Shown piece after piece: positions 7,377 to 14,672 of a stretch of 19,850 nt of DNA. The DNA lies in assembly GCA_021788495.1 (NCBI GenBank), contig JAJYKQ010000016.1, positions 1 to 19,850 on the forward strand, read 5' to 3'. The notes beneath the pieces were generated by a model. That model was not told the origin of the DNA, made no database searches, and saw nothing but the letters and a program-made list of their open reading frames with translations. The position numbers and the translations under genes are program-made. This DNA comes from a bacterium. Its GTDB lineage: Bacteria; SZUA-79; Acidulodesulfobacterales; Acidulodesulfobacteraceae. Position 1 is the stretch's first letter; every line of letters begins with the position of its first letter.

Positions 7377-8057
7377 CTAATCTACTTTTATTACGTAGGG
7401 CTTTACTTTAAATTTCTGCGCAATTACGCCTTCTACCGACTTTGCGCCTTGTTCCGTCGCGAACTTTCCTACTCTGACCTGCTGGTAAACGGCTTTTCCT
7501 GATTTCCCGCTGACGGAAATAGGAACTATATAGGCAAAAAAACCCATGGCATTTAATTTATCCGCCATAGCTTTAGCCTGCGAATATTTTGAAAGAGCCG
7601 CTACCTGTATCGTATAATAAACTTTAGAATTAAAGGGGTTGGGTGCGTGCGCCGAGGTTGGAACTTTTACGTATTTATACTTGTAAACATATACCGGCTT
7701 TTTTACGTACACTATCTTAGTTTTTACGACCGGCTTTACAGGAGCGGTTTTCTCATGCGCAATTTTCTCAGCCGGTTTTTTTATTTTTTTTCCTGTTTTT
7801 CCTTTTTTTAATGAGGAAAGTTTGGAAATAGGCGCAAACTTTATATTTTTGACGGATCCTGCCGCAACGCCGCCGCTTTGCGTTTTACCGCTTCCCGGAA
7901 AAAAAGCTCCGCTTCCCTTTTTTAAAGCCGATTCTTTTATTATTCCCTCTTTAGGGCTTTTAGAAGAAAACTTTTTCCCTATATAAAGCCCGAAAACGAA
8001 AACGATAAATATAACGGTTAAAAAAACTATTACCGCGGTAATTTTATCTTTTTTCAA
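7377..8057 (-). CDS. SPOR-domain inner-membrane protein
   Basis: The 226-residue protein has a short cytoplasmic start and a single membrane helix (about 7-29, ITAVIVFLTVIFIVFVFGLY). A Lys/Pro-rich periplasmic linker with a KIVYVKKPVYVYKYKYVKVP stretch follows. The C-terminal SPOR domain (about 145-226) includes YYTIQVAALSKYSQAKAMAD and VRVGKFATEQGA. SPOR domains bind denuded glycan at division septa, so a role like FtsN or DedD is likely. The start is TTG at 8055-8057, one base after the stop of the upstream four-cysteine gene; its own ribosome site is weak, so translation is probably coupled to that gene. No ATG alternative exists before the membrane helix. Confidence 0.85.
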   Translation of the reverse strand: MKKDKITAVIVFLTVIFIVFVFGLYIGKKFSSKSPKEGIIKESALKKGSGAFFPGSGKTQSGGVAAGSVKNIKFAPISKLSSLKKGKTGKKIKKPAEKIAHEKTAPVKPVVKTKIVYVKKPVYVYKYKYVKVPTSAHAPNPFNSKVYYTIQVAALSKYSQAKAMADKLNAMGFFAYIVPISVSGKSGKAVYQQVRVGKFATEQGAKSVEGVIAQKFKVKPYVIKVD

Positions 8058-8058
8058 A

Positions 8059-8244
8059 TTAATTCAACCTGTCGTTTTTAAAATTATTAATAAAATTCAT
8101 AAATTCTTCTATGCCGGAAATGGTAAATGATACATCCCTCGAAAAATCCGGACAGTTAAAAATTTCGATACCCGATATGCCGTATTTCTTTTTGCAGACG
8201 CTTCTCCAGCTGCATACCGCGCATAACACCACATTTTCGTCCAT
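8059..8244 (-). CDS. Small four-cysteine protein, probably metal-binding
   Basis: The 61-residue protein contains Cys8-x2-Cys11-x5-Cys17-x13-Cys31, with the segments LCAVCSWRSVCKKKYGISG and NCPDFSRDVSF. The spacing suggests one zinc or iron-sulfur site. Similar small proteins with C-x-W-R-x-x-C and CPDFSRD segments are, as far as I recall, common in deltaproteobacterial genomes, but no function is known to me. The ATG at 8242-8244 follows GAGGA at a normal distance. It is the first gene of a two-gene unit with the SPOR protein (1-bp gap), which hints at a link with the cell envelope or division. Confidence 0.75.
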   Translation of the reverse strand: MDENVVLCAVCSWRSVCKKKYGISGIEIFNCPDFSRDVSFTISGIEEFMNFINNFKNDRLN

Positions 8245-8290
8245 AATATATATCCTCTTTTTTTAAACATAAAAAAAATTTAATGCTTTT

Positions 8291-8299
8291 ATTATATCA
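8291..8299 (-). promoter_or_regulatory. Extended -10 element for the four-cysteine/SPOR unit
   Basis: On the minus strand TGATATAAT (TGN plus a perfect TATAAT at 8291-8296) predicts a start near 8284 and a leader of about 40 bases. No good -35 is seen at 17 bases, which fits an extended -10 promoter. The surroundings are very AT-rich, so the call is tentative. Confidence 0.4.
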
Positions 8300-8465
8300 T
8301 ATCATATATTATTAAAAAAAATCCAAATAAAAAAATATATTATAAAAATATATATTATATATCTGCATAAATTTATAAAAACTTAACCGTAAATATGATA
8401 AAATAATATCGACGGATGAATAAAAATTAATAAATTAATAAAATCAGATATATACGGAGATAAAT

Positions 8466-10007
8466 TTGACAACGGAACTTGTCGTAAGTAAAGACGATTT
8501 TGAAACGAGAATAGCTTTAATGGAAGACGGAATACTTACGGAAATATTTATAGAACGCGACGAATCGACTCCCAAGCACGGAAATATTTATAAAGGAAAG
8601 GTCACTCAGGTGCTTCCGGGAATTCAGGCATCTTTTATAGATATAGGGTGGGAAAAATCAGCGTTTCTTTATGCCGGAGATTTTTACGAAATAGAAACCG
8701 CCGATTACGATTTTTTTGAATCCGAAAGCGGCTTAAGCGAAGAAGCCGATAGCGGCGTTACGGAAACGGAAAAAAAGAACCGTAAAGCTAAAAAAGGCAA
8801 AAAAAATCACCTTACCATAGACCAGCTGATTAAAAAAAATCAGGAGATACTTGTTCAGATAGCAAAAGAACCCGTAAAAACTAAAGGTGCAAGAGTAACG
8901 AGCCATATCTCCCTGCCCGGAAGGTTTCTGGTATATATGCCGACGTCTTCGTCTATCGGAATTTCAAGAAAAATAAAAAGCGACGAAGAGAAAAAAAGGC
9001 TGAAAAGCTTAGTTAAAAAATACAGAAAAGAGGGAACGGGCTTTATTATAAGAACCGCCGCCGAAAACGCTTCCGAAATAGACATAGAAAGAGATATTAA
9101 GTTTCTTACGAATCTGTGGAGCGATATATATAAAAAACAGACCGAAGCAAAAGCGCCTAAACTTATATTTAAAGATATAAGCCTTTCTTTAAGGGTACTG
9201 AGAGATTTCCTGAATAAAAAATTCGATAAAATAATTATAGACGATAAAGACGAATACCAAAATATTATCGATTTTCTTTCCATTCAATCGCCTGAATATT
9301 TAGATATACTCCAGCTTTATAAAAATAAAAGCGGCGTATCGCTCTTCGATTCATACGGCATAGAAAAGGAAATAGCTAAATCTTTAAATAAAAAAGTATG
9401 GCTTAAATCAGGCGGTTATATAATAATAGACCATGCGGAAGCCCTTACGGCTATCGACGTAAATACAGGAAAATTCGTAGGCAAAAGAAATTTCGACGAT
9501 ACTATTTTAAAAACCAACTTGGAATCCGCAAAGGAAATTGCGTTCCAGCTGAGGCTGAGAAATATCGGCGGAATTATAGTTATAGATTTTATAGATATGA
9601 ATAAAGAGTCGGATAAAGAAAAAGTTTACAGAACGCTTGAAGAATGCCTTAAGAAAGACAGGGTTAAAACTACCATAAATAAAATAACCGAACTCGGTCT
9701 CGTAGAAATGACGAGGAAAAGAACGGGCAACAGCCTCGTCTCTACGTTTCTGGAACACTGCCCTATGTGCGAAGGTTCTGGTATGATAAAATCCGCTCAA
9801 ACGATATGTTTTGAAGTATTGAGAGCGGTTTCGGCGTTTGCCAAAAAAACTAAGGCAAGAAAAATAACCGTAACGGTTAACCCAAGCGTTATGGGCAAGC
9901 TGTACGAAAATGAAAAAATGCTTAACGCCCTTGAATCTAAAATAAAGAAAAAGATAAATATAAAAATGCAGGACGGGTTTTATCCCGAATATTTTGAAAT
10001 TTTATAG
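8466..10007 (+). CDS. rng: Ribonuclease G (Rne/Rng family)
   Basis: This 513-residue single-strand endoribonuclease acts in rRNA processing and RNA turnover. The S1 RNA-binding region (about 35-145) includes GNIYKGKVTQVLPGIQASFIDIG. It is interrupted by an acidic-then-basic loop (about 78-115). The catalytic DNase I-like region has AIDVNTGKFVGKRN with Asp331 and GGIIVIDFIDM with Asp374. The zinc-link follows as CPMCEGSG (Cys432, Cys435). The C-terminus is short, so there is no RNase E-type degradosome scaffold. The start is TTG at 8466, supported by GGAGA five bases upstream. It converges on ftsB with only seven bases between the stops. Confidence 0.94.
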   Translation: MTTELVVSKDDFETRIALMEDGILTEIFIERDESTPKHGNIYKGKVTQVLPGIQASFIDIGWEKSAFLYAGDFYEIETADYDFFESESGLSEEADSGVTETEKKNRKAKKGKKNHLTIDQLIKKNQEILVQIAKEPVKTKGARVTSHISLPGRFLVYMPTSSSIGISRKIKSDEEKKRLKSLVKKYRKEGTGFIIRTAAENASEIDIERDIKFLTNLWSDIYKKQTEAKAPKLIFKDISLSLRVLRDFLNKKFDKIIIDDKDEYQNIIDFLSIQSPEYLDILQLYKNKSGVSLFDSYGIEKEIAKSLNKKVWLKSGGYIIIDHAEALTAIDVNTGKFVGKRNFDDTILKTNLESAKEIAFQLRLRNIGGIIVIDFIDMNKESDKEKVYRTLEECLKKDRVKTTINKITELGLVEMTRKRTGNSLVSTFLEHCPMCEGSGMIKSAQTICFEVLRAVSAFAKKTKARKITVTVNPSVMGKLYENEKMLNALESKIKKKINIKMQDGFYPEYFEIL

Positions 10008-10014
10008 AGTCAGG

Positions 10015-10323
10015 TTATTTTTTATGTTTTTTGCCTATAAATTTAAATACAATTTCGCCTGGTCTAATCATATTTAGTTTTTCGCGGGCTATATAGGCGA
10101 TATACTGCTTGTTATATGTGAGTTCGCGTATCCGGTTTTCTATTTTTTCGTTTTTTTTCTTAATTTCGGCAATATTTTTCCGTACGGCAAGCTGTTCCGA
10201 CCTGAGCCTGTAAACCCTTATAACGCCCTTTACGCTAAAAATTATTATTAAAATAAATACCGTCGAGAATATAATAAACGGGGCGTATTTAATATTATGC
10301 TTTTTTTCCTTGTTTGATTTCAT
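10015..10323 (-). CDS. ftsB: FtsB/DivIC-type septum formation protein
   Basis: The 102-residue protein has one membrane helix (about 13-33, YAPFIIFSTVFILIIIFSV). A heptad-rich coiled coil (about 36-70, with IAEIKKKNEKIENRIREL) follows, then the family segment YIAREKLNMIRPGEIVFKF. FtsB/DivIC link FtsL and FtsQ/DivIB in the divisome. The start codon lies inside the upstream bzaF-like gene: the reading frames overlap by 29 bp, and no strong ribosome site is seen, so translation may be coupled. A divisome gene at the end of a cobamide operon is unusual. Confidence 0.8.
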   Translation of the reverse strand: MKSNKEKKHNIKYAPFIIFSTVFILIIIFSVKGVIRVYRLRSEQLAVRKNIAEIKKKNEKIENRIRELTYNKQYIAYIAREKLNMIRPGEIVFKFIGKKHKK

Positions 10324-11608
10324 ATCTAAAATATTTTTTAACCCTTAAAGGAGCGCAGAACTCGCCGCACATACTGCAGCCGGCAATTTCGTCCTTATTA
10401 TTTTTAGATTCAAAAATACTCCTTGAATATTCTGGGTCTATAGAATGCCTGAACTGCCCTTCCCAATCTATATCTCTTCTGGCCTTGGAAATATTCAAGT
10501 CGTCGTCCGTCTTTTTTAATTTTATCATATCTCCTATATGAGCCGCAATCTTTGCAGATTTTACGCCTATAGCCACGTCCTCTTCGGAAGGCAGTCCCAG
10601 ATGTTCTGCCGGAGTAACGTAACAAAGAAAATCGGCTCCGAAAGAAGACGAAAGAGCTCCGCCTATCGCCGAAGATATATGGTCGTAACCGGCGGCTACA
10701 TCCGTTACTAAAGGACCGAGGACATAAAAAGGAGCGTCTCCCGACATTTTCTTCTGAATTTTAACGTTTGCCTCTATTTCATCAATGGGAATATGACCCG
10801 GACCTTCGACTATAACCTGAACTCCGTAATCTCTTGCAATATCGCAAAGTTCGCAGTTTATAAGAAGTTCCTGCATGTAAGCCCTGTCGAAAGAATCCGC
10901 CGTCGCTCCCGCCCTCAAACCGTTGCCGAGGCTGAGAACGGTGTCGTATTTTTTTAAAATTTTAAGTACGTCTTCAAATCTTTCGTATAAAGGGTTTTCT
11001 TTGTTGTTTTCTATCATCCATGCAATCATGTAGGCTCCGCCTTTTGAAACGAGACCGGCATATCTGTAAGACTGCTTTTTTAATCTTTCTAAAGACATCA
11101 TGTTTAAACCGGAGTGAATAGCCATAAACGAAATTCCGTCGGCGCACTGCTTTTCTATCACGTCGAAAACTAATTCTTCGGGCATTTTTATCGGATTTTT
11201 ATAAACGTCTATCGCCTCCCTGAAAGCCTGATAAAGCGGAACGGTGCCTACGGGAAGGGACGTATTCGCCAGTACTTCCCTTCTTATTAAGTCTAAATCG
11301 CCGCCTACGCTAAGCTCCATTAAAGTATCGGCTCCCGATTTTTCGGCTATGAAGGCTTTCGCAACCTCTTCTTCTATATTTATATGGTTGGTAGAAGTTC
11401 CTATGCTTGCGTTTATTTTAGTCGTCAAGCCTTTTCCTATTCCGACGAATTTATTCTTATCTTTGTTATGTAAAATAACCGCTTTGCCGTTAATAATATT
11501 TTTTTTAAGATTTTCCGGTTCTATATTTTCCTTAGAGGCGACATACGCCGTTCCTTCGGAGTAAACATTCTCATCGCCGTTTTTTAACGCATATTCTTTT
11601 TCCGTCAT
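10295..11608 (-). CDS. bzaF: ThiC-family enzyme, probably BzaF (5-hydroxybenzimidazole synthase)
   Basis: The 437-residue protein is clearly in the ThiC family of radical-SAM enzymes: GTSTNHINIEEE, MELSVGGDLD, VEGPGHIPIDEIEANV, FYVLGPLVTDVAAGYDHIS and CYVTPAEHLGLP are all present. ThiC makes the thiamin pyrimidine from AIR; its paralogue BzaF makes 5-hydroxybenzimidazole from AIR for anaerobic cobamides. Three things favour BzaF. It is the last cobamide-related gene of cobU-cobT-cobS-cobB, 27 bp after cobB. It has LSLGNGLRAGA (225-235) where thiamin ThiC usually has LSLGDGLRPGS. Its cluster motif is CSMCGEFC, C-x2-C-x3-C (Cys411, 414, 418), where thiamin ThiC has C-x2-C-x4-C. No TPP riboswitch precedes it. 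AAGGA supports the ATG at 11606-11608. Thiamin ThiC remains possible. Confidence 0.72.
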   Translation of the reverse strand: MTEKEYALKNGDENVYSEGTAYVASKENIEPENLKKNIINGKAVILHNKDKNKFVGIGKGLTTKINASIGTSTNHINIEEEVAKAFIAEKSGADTLMELSVGGDLDLIRREVLANTSLPVGTVPLYQAFREAIDVYKNPIKMPEELVFDVIEKQCADGISFMAIHSGLNMMSLERLKKQSYRYAGLVSKGGAYMIAWMIENNKENPLYERFEDVLKILKKYDTVLSLGNGLRAGATADSFDRAYMQELLINCELCDIARDYGVQVIVEGPGHIPIDEIEANVKIQKKMSGDAPFYVLGPLVTDVAAGYDHISSAIGGALSSSFGADFLCYVTPAEHLGLPSEEDVAIGVKSAKIAAHIGDMIKLKKTDDDLNISKARRDIDWEGQFRHSIDPEYSRSIFESKNNKDEIAGCSMCGEFCAPLRVKKYFRYEIKQGKKA

Positions 11609-11635
11609 TTTATATTTTCCTTTGTTTTTTTATTG

Positions 11636-13396
11636 TTATAAATCCCCTGCCGATTTTACGATATTTTCCGCCGCGAGCATATTGGAATAAAAAGATAGAT
11701 GGATGTAACTGCCTATAGTATTCAAAACGTTATATCCTTCCCGTTTCCATATTCCCGGAACGCTTAAACTTTCATATTCCATAACCGTTTTGACCTGCGT
11801 TTCGAGAAACTCCGTTTTTATGCATGACGAATCTTCATATATAAGCGCAGGCGCATCGCAGGCGCCGGAAGAAACAGGCGAAGAAGCAGTCGAAGAAGCA
11901 AGGGCAGACGCAAGGGCAAGCGGCTCCAGTTTTGAATAATGAAATTCATGCCCGTTAACGGTTAAACCAGCTTCGCCGAGAAACGTCTTTTCTTTCAGTC
12001 TGACCGTCCTATAGCCCAGCGACAATCCGCCTTTGTCCATAGACGCTTCAAAAGGAAAAATTCCGCACGCGCCGAAACTTTCCCCTTTATATGTAATTTT
12101 TTCGCACAGATACATAAGTCCGCCGCACTCGGCATATATTATACCATTATTTTTATGAAATTGATAAATTTCTTTTTTTATGCAACGATTGTTTTCCAAG
12201 GCGGCGCCATAAATTTCCGGATATCCGCCACCTATGTAAACCGCTTTTATTCCGGCAGGCAGAGATTTATCTTTCAACGGGCTGAAAAAAACTATTTCCG
12301 CTCCGAATTTCTTTAAAATATCGAAATTAAAATTGTAATAAAAAAAGAAGGCATTATCTAAGGCGACTGCTATTTTGACTTTCAAAGCGCTCTTGCCTGT
12401 TTTGTTATTGCCGTTGCTGCCGTCCTCTCTGCCCCTTGCATATTTGACGCCGATGCTATTATTATAGTTGTCTGCGTTATTATTATCGGCGCCGTATTTT
12501 TTGCCGTATTTGCCGCCCGCATATTTTTTGTATTCAAAATTTTTGCCGTAAATCAACGCGTTAAAGTTTTTAGAATTTCTTTCTAAGACATTTAACATTA
12601 AATCAAAATCTACGTTTTTAAATACGGCGTCTTTTATTTTTAAGACGGTTTTTTCGAATGCGCCGGATTTGTTCTCCGTCTTGTTTTCTTTTTCTTCCGC
12701 GCCGGATTTGTTCTCTATGGCTGCGGCCATGCCTTTGTTTCCGGTTCCGTCGTCTTCTTCGGGAACCGCTAAACCGAGATGCCTTTCTTTTAAGGAAAAA
12801 ACATTTTCGTCGTTTTTGATATAGCCGAAAACCTCAACTCCGCCTATATTTTCTTTAATTTCATCGCGGATTATTTCATAATGCCTTTCGGAAGAAATAT
12901 TATTCAGTATGACGCCGCAAACGTTTAAGCCTTTTTTGTAATTTTTCATGCCGTAAATCAAGGAAGCCATAGTGGAAGAAATTTTTTTGCAGTCCATAAT
13001 TAATACGACCGGAAATTTAAACTTTTTTGCCGCCGCAAAAGAGTTTCCGTCGTAAAGCCCCATTGCGCTTTCGGCGATGAACGCTTCTTTGCTTTCGCCC
13101 CCGTTAAAATTTATGCCGGCGTTAACCGCCGAACCGAACACCGAAGGAAATTCGGGGGAAATTTCTTTAAAGAACCATTCCGTTAAAAATTTATCGGGGA
13201 TTAAAAACGGGTCTAAATTTTTAACCGGTATTTCGGAATTTAAAGCTCTCGACAGTATTACGGGGTCTATAAAATCCGGTCCGGATTTATATAAGTTTAA
13301 AGAATACCCTTCGTCTTTTAATTTTCTAGAAAAAGCAAGGGTTACGGTAGATTTCCCAGAAGACGACCTGTCGGAAGCAAAATAAACAGCAAACAT
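11636..13396 (-). CDS. cobB: Cobyrinate a,c-diamide synthase
   Basis: This is the CbiA/CobB enzyme, which amidates the a and c side chains of cob(II)yrinate (or the hydrogenobyrinate form) using ATP and glutamine. The N-terminal dethiobiotin-synthetase-like domain has FASDRSSSGKSTVTL (6-20) and YKSGPDFIDP (36-45). The C-terminal glutamine amidotransferase has YIGGGYPEIY (387-396), the nucleophile Cys424 in YAECGGLMYL, NGHEFHYS (481-488) and SYIHLSF with the triad His566. The length of 586 far exceeds the usual 430-470 because of three low-complexity insertions (about 213-249, 287-337 and 495-523). The catalytic residues are intact, so the enzyme is probably active. AGAGGA five bases before the ATG supports the start. 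It lies 27 bp upstream of the bzaF-like gene, probably cotranscribed. Confidence 0.93.
   Translation of the reverse strand: MFAVYFASDRSSSGKSTVTLAFSRKLKDEGYSLNLYKSGPDFIDPVILSRALNSEIPVKNLDPFLIPDKFLTEWFFKEISPEFPSVFGSAVNAGINFNGGESKEAFIAESAMGLYDGNSFAAAKKFKFPVVLIMDCKKISSTMASLIYGMKNYKKGLNVCGVILNNISSERHYEIIRDEIKENIGGVEVFGYIKNDENVFSLKERHLGLAVPEEDDGTGNKGMAAAIENKSGAEEKENKTENKSGAFEKTVLKIKDAVFKNVDFDLMLNVLERNSKNFNALIYGKNFEYKKYAGGKYGKKYGADNNNADNYNNSIGVKYARGREDGSNGNNKTGKSALKVKIAVALDNAFFFYYNFNFDILKKFGAEIVFFSPLKDKSLPAGIKAVYIGGGYPEIYGAALENNRCIKKEIYQFHKNNGIIYAECGGLMYLCEKITYKGESFGACGIFPFEASMDKGGLSLGYRTVRLKEKTFLGEAGLTVNGHEFHYSKLEPLALASALASSTASSPVSSGACDAPALIYEDSSCIKTEFLETQVKTVMEYESLSVPGIWKREGYNVLNTIGSYIHLSFYSNMLAAENIVKSAGDL
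11879..11918. repeat. 12-bp-period micro-repeats inside cobB
   Basis: CGAAGAAGCA occurs at 11879-11888 and 11891-11900, and GCAAGGGCA at 11898-11906 and 11910-11918. Both pairs have a 12-bp period. They encode the Ala/Ser-rich insertion ALASALASSTASS near residues 494-506 of CobB and show how it grew by short tandem duplication. Confidence 0.8.
12660..12715. repeat. Exact 17-bp direct repeat, 39-bp period, inside cobB
   Basis: GCGCCGGATTTGTTCTC occurs at 12660-12676 and again at 12699-12715. The 39-bp period is 13 codons and encodes ENKSGA twice (about residues 228-246). The sequence between the copies is also Lys/Glu/Asn-rich. It looks like a recent in-frame tandem duplication in the first low-complexity insertion. 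Confidence 0.85.
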
Positions 13397-13433
13397 AAAA
13401 ATCCTCTTTATTTATTCAGTATAATGAAAAGGC

Positions 13434-13533
13434 GTCAGATTAATTTTAAGTGAACCACCCCGTCGGCTTTGGTCGACGCCCCTCCTTAAAAAGTAGGGGA
13501 GCTAAGGCGAAAACTTAGGAAAATAAGTCTGAC
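13434..13533. repeat. 100-bp cloverleaf-like element with terminal inverted repeats
   Basis: Terminal arms GTCAGATTAATTTT (13434-13447) and AAAATAAGTCTGAC (13520-13533) pair with one mismatch if G-U is allowed. Inside are three hairpins in a row: CGTCGGC/GTCGACG with a TTTG loop (13461-13478), CCCCTCCTT/AAGTAGGGG with an AAA loop (13479-13499) and CTAAG/CTTAG (13502-13518). The element fills much of the 205-bp gap between cobS and cobB. The CCACCCC...CCCCTCC...AGGGGA pattern resembles dispersed REP- or MITE-like repeats. A structured RNA of the cob transcript is the alternative. It has no cobalamin riboswitch signature. Confidence 0.55.
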
Positions 13534-13566
13534 AGCTTTTCCTTAAACATTTTGAGGCGGAATATT

Positions 13567-13595
13567 ACAAAGACGGAATTCAATTCTGTCTTTGT
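13567..13595. terminator. 13-bp-stem hairpin just downstream of cobS
   Basis: ACAAAGACGGAAT (13567-13579) and ATTCTGTCTTTGT (13583-13595) pair fully with one G-T wobble around a 3-base loop. It lies 7 bases past the cobS stop on the minus strand. No U-tract follows, so it may act as an mRNA 3'-end stabiliser or weak terminator rather than a classical terminator. Confidence 0.45.
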
Positions 13596-13601
13596 CGCAA
13601 A

Positions 13602-14462
13602 TTAATACAGCGCTTTATGAAATCCCAATAAAGCCGCTGTAAAAACAAGTTCCGACAATTTAACACTAAAACCTATCATATCTCCGTTTACGCCGCCGAA
13701 TTTTTTTCCGAAATACAGCGCGGTTAAAAGAAGCACTAAAATCATAATCAAAATAGAGAAAAATCCGGCAAAACCAAAAGGAATGCATACAATTAAAAAT
13801 GACAGGATAGAGGCAAACAAAAATGTTTTCGTATCCGTTCCCTCGGTAAAAACCGTTCCTATTCCTTTAAAATTTTCCGGAGTTTCCAAAAAATAAGACG
13901 CAACTACTATGGAATATCTTCCCGCCGACGGAAAAACAATCAAAAGTGAATATATAAAATTTAATTTGAAATTAAAAACGGCAAAAATTCCAGAAAAATG
14001 TTTTGAAACTAAAAAAGGCGGCAAGGAAGCATAAATGCTGTATTTTTGATTTGCCGATATAATAAGCGACCATATAATTAAAACGTAAAAAATAACGGCA
14101 ATGTTTCCCGCAACGCCGACGTTAACGTCCTTCATGGCCTTATAAAATCTGTTTTTATCTCCGCTTTTCAGATATGCGAATAAACCGTCCGAAGTATCGG
14201 AGAGGCCGTCGAAATGAAGGCCGCCGGTAATAACGTAAAGGCAAAAAATAGAAATTAAAGCCGAAGGATATAAGGGCAAAAATCTATTAAATACGTAAAA
14301 AACGAAGGCTGTTACAATGCCTATAAAAAGGCCTGCGGCGGGAAAATATTTAATCGATTTTATTAAAAGCTCCGTCTGCTGAACCTTATCGTATTTTTTG
14401 TTTTTGAATTTAAATAAGGTCAAAAAATTTACGGACTCTAAAAATTCGCTCAAGATAGGCAT
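13602..14462 (-). CDS. cobS: Adenosylcobinamide-GDP ribazoletransferase
   Basis: This polytopic membrane enzyme joins adenosylcobinamide-GDP with the alpha-ribazole(-phosphate) made by CobT, the last step of nucleotide loop assembly. The 286-residue protein has many hydrophobic helices and the signature GGLHFDGLSDTSDG (80-93) with Asp85, Asp89 and Asp92, which bind the metal. A C-terminal GGVNGDMIGFSVKLSE segment corresponds to the family's second conserved motif. The length is slightly above the usual 245-265. The ATG at 14460-14462 has only a weak ribosome site. It sits between cobT and cobB with gaps of about 200 bp on both sides. Confidence 0.94.
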   Translation of the reverse strand: MPILSEFLESVNFLTLFKFKNKKYDKVQQTELLIKSIKYFPAAGLFIGIVTAFVFYVFNRFLPLYPSALISIFCLYVITGGLHFDGLSDTSDGLFAYLKSGDKNRFYKAMKDVNVGVAGNIAVIFYVLIIWSLIISANQKYSIYASLPPFLVSKHFSGIFAVFNFKLNFIYSLLIVFPSAGRYSIVVASYFLETPENFKGIGTVFTEGTDTKTFLFASILSFLIVCIPFGFAGFFSILIMILVLLLTALYFGKKFGGVNGDMIGFSVKLSELVFTAALLGFHKALY

Positions 14463-14500
14463 TTGCTTATTTTATAAACAACTATTATTTAGTAATTATT

Positions 14501-14528
14501 ATACTATTATACTATTATACTATTATAC
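14501..14528. repeat. 8-bp microsatellite, 3.5 copies
   Basis: ATACTATT is repeated three times plus ATAC, about 40 bases upstream of the cobS ATG on the minus-strand transcript. Slippage here could change the cobS leader or a promoter spacing, but no clear promoter is seen around it. Confidence 0.8.
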
Positions 14529-14552
14529 GATTTGGAAAACAGCCCGTTACCC

Positions 14553-14665
14553 GATATTGGCCAGCTTCGCCGGACTTAGTCCGCTAACGTCAGCAATGAC
14601 AATAATGAGACAGGATTCTTCATTGCAAGTTTTAGCGGACTTGGTCCAGCGAAAATCGCAATTTC
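14553..14665. mobile_element. 113-bp MITE-like element with long imperfect inverted repeats
   Basis: The end arms start GATATTG (14553-14559) and finish CAATTTC (14659-14665). The strongest part is a 20-base arm at 14568-14587 (CGCCGGACTTAGTCCGCTAA) pairing with 14632-14651 with two mismatches and one G-T wobble. An inner 7-bp perfect stem GCAATGA/TCATTGC lies at 14593-14599 and 14620-14626. Each outer arm also holds its own small palindrome (GGACTTAGTCC, GGACTTGGTCC). It fills the gap between cobT and cobS and codes for nothing convincing. It could be a non-autonomous mobile element or a large RNA hairpin in the cob transcript. Confidence 0.5.
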
Positions 14666-14672
14666 TAAAGAG

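Noticed and set aside
7328..7420. Short plus-strand frame after GGGAGGAG near 7340
   Set aside because: The nearest ATG (7367) is too far from the GGAGG and encodes only 14 residues antisense to the SPOR gene.
11609..11635. TPP riboswitch before the ThiC-family gene
   Set aside because: Only 27 bases separate it from cobB, which is too short, and no TPP riboswitch motif is present.
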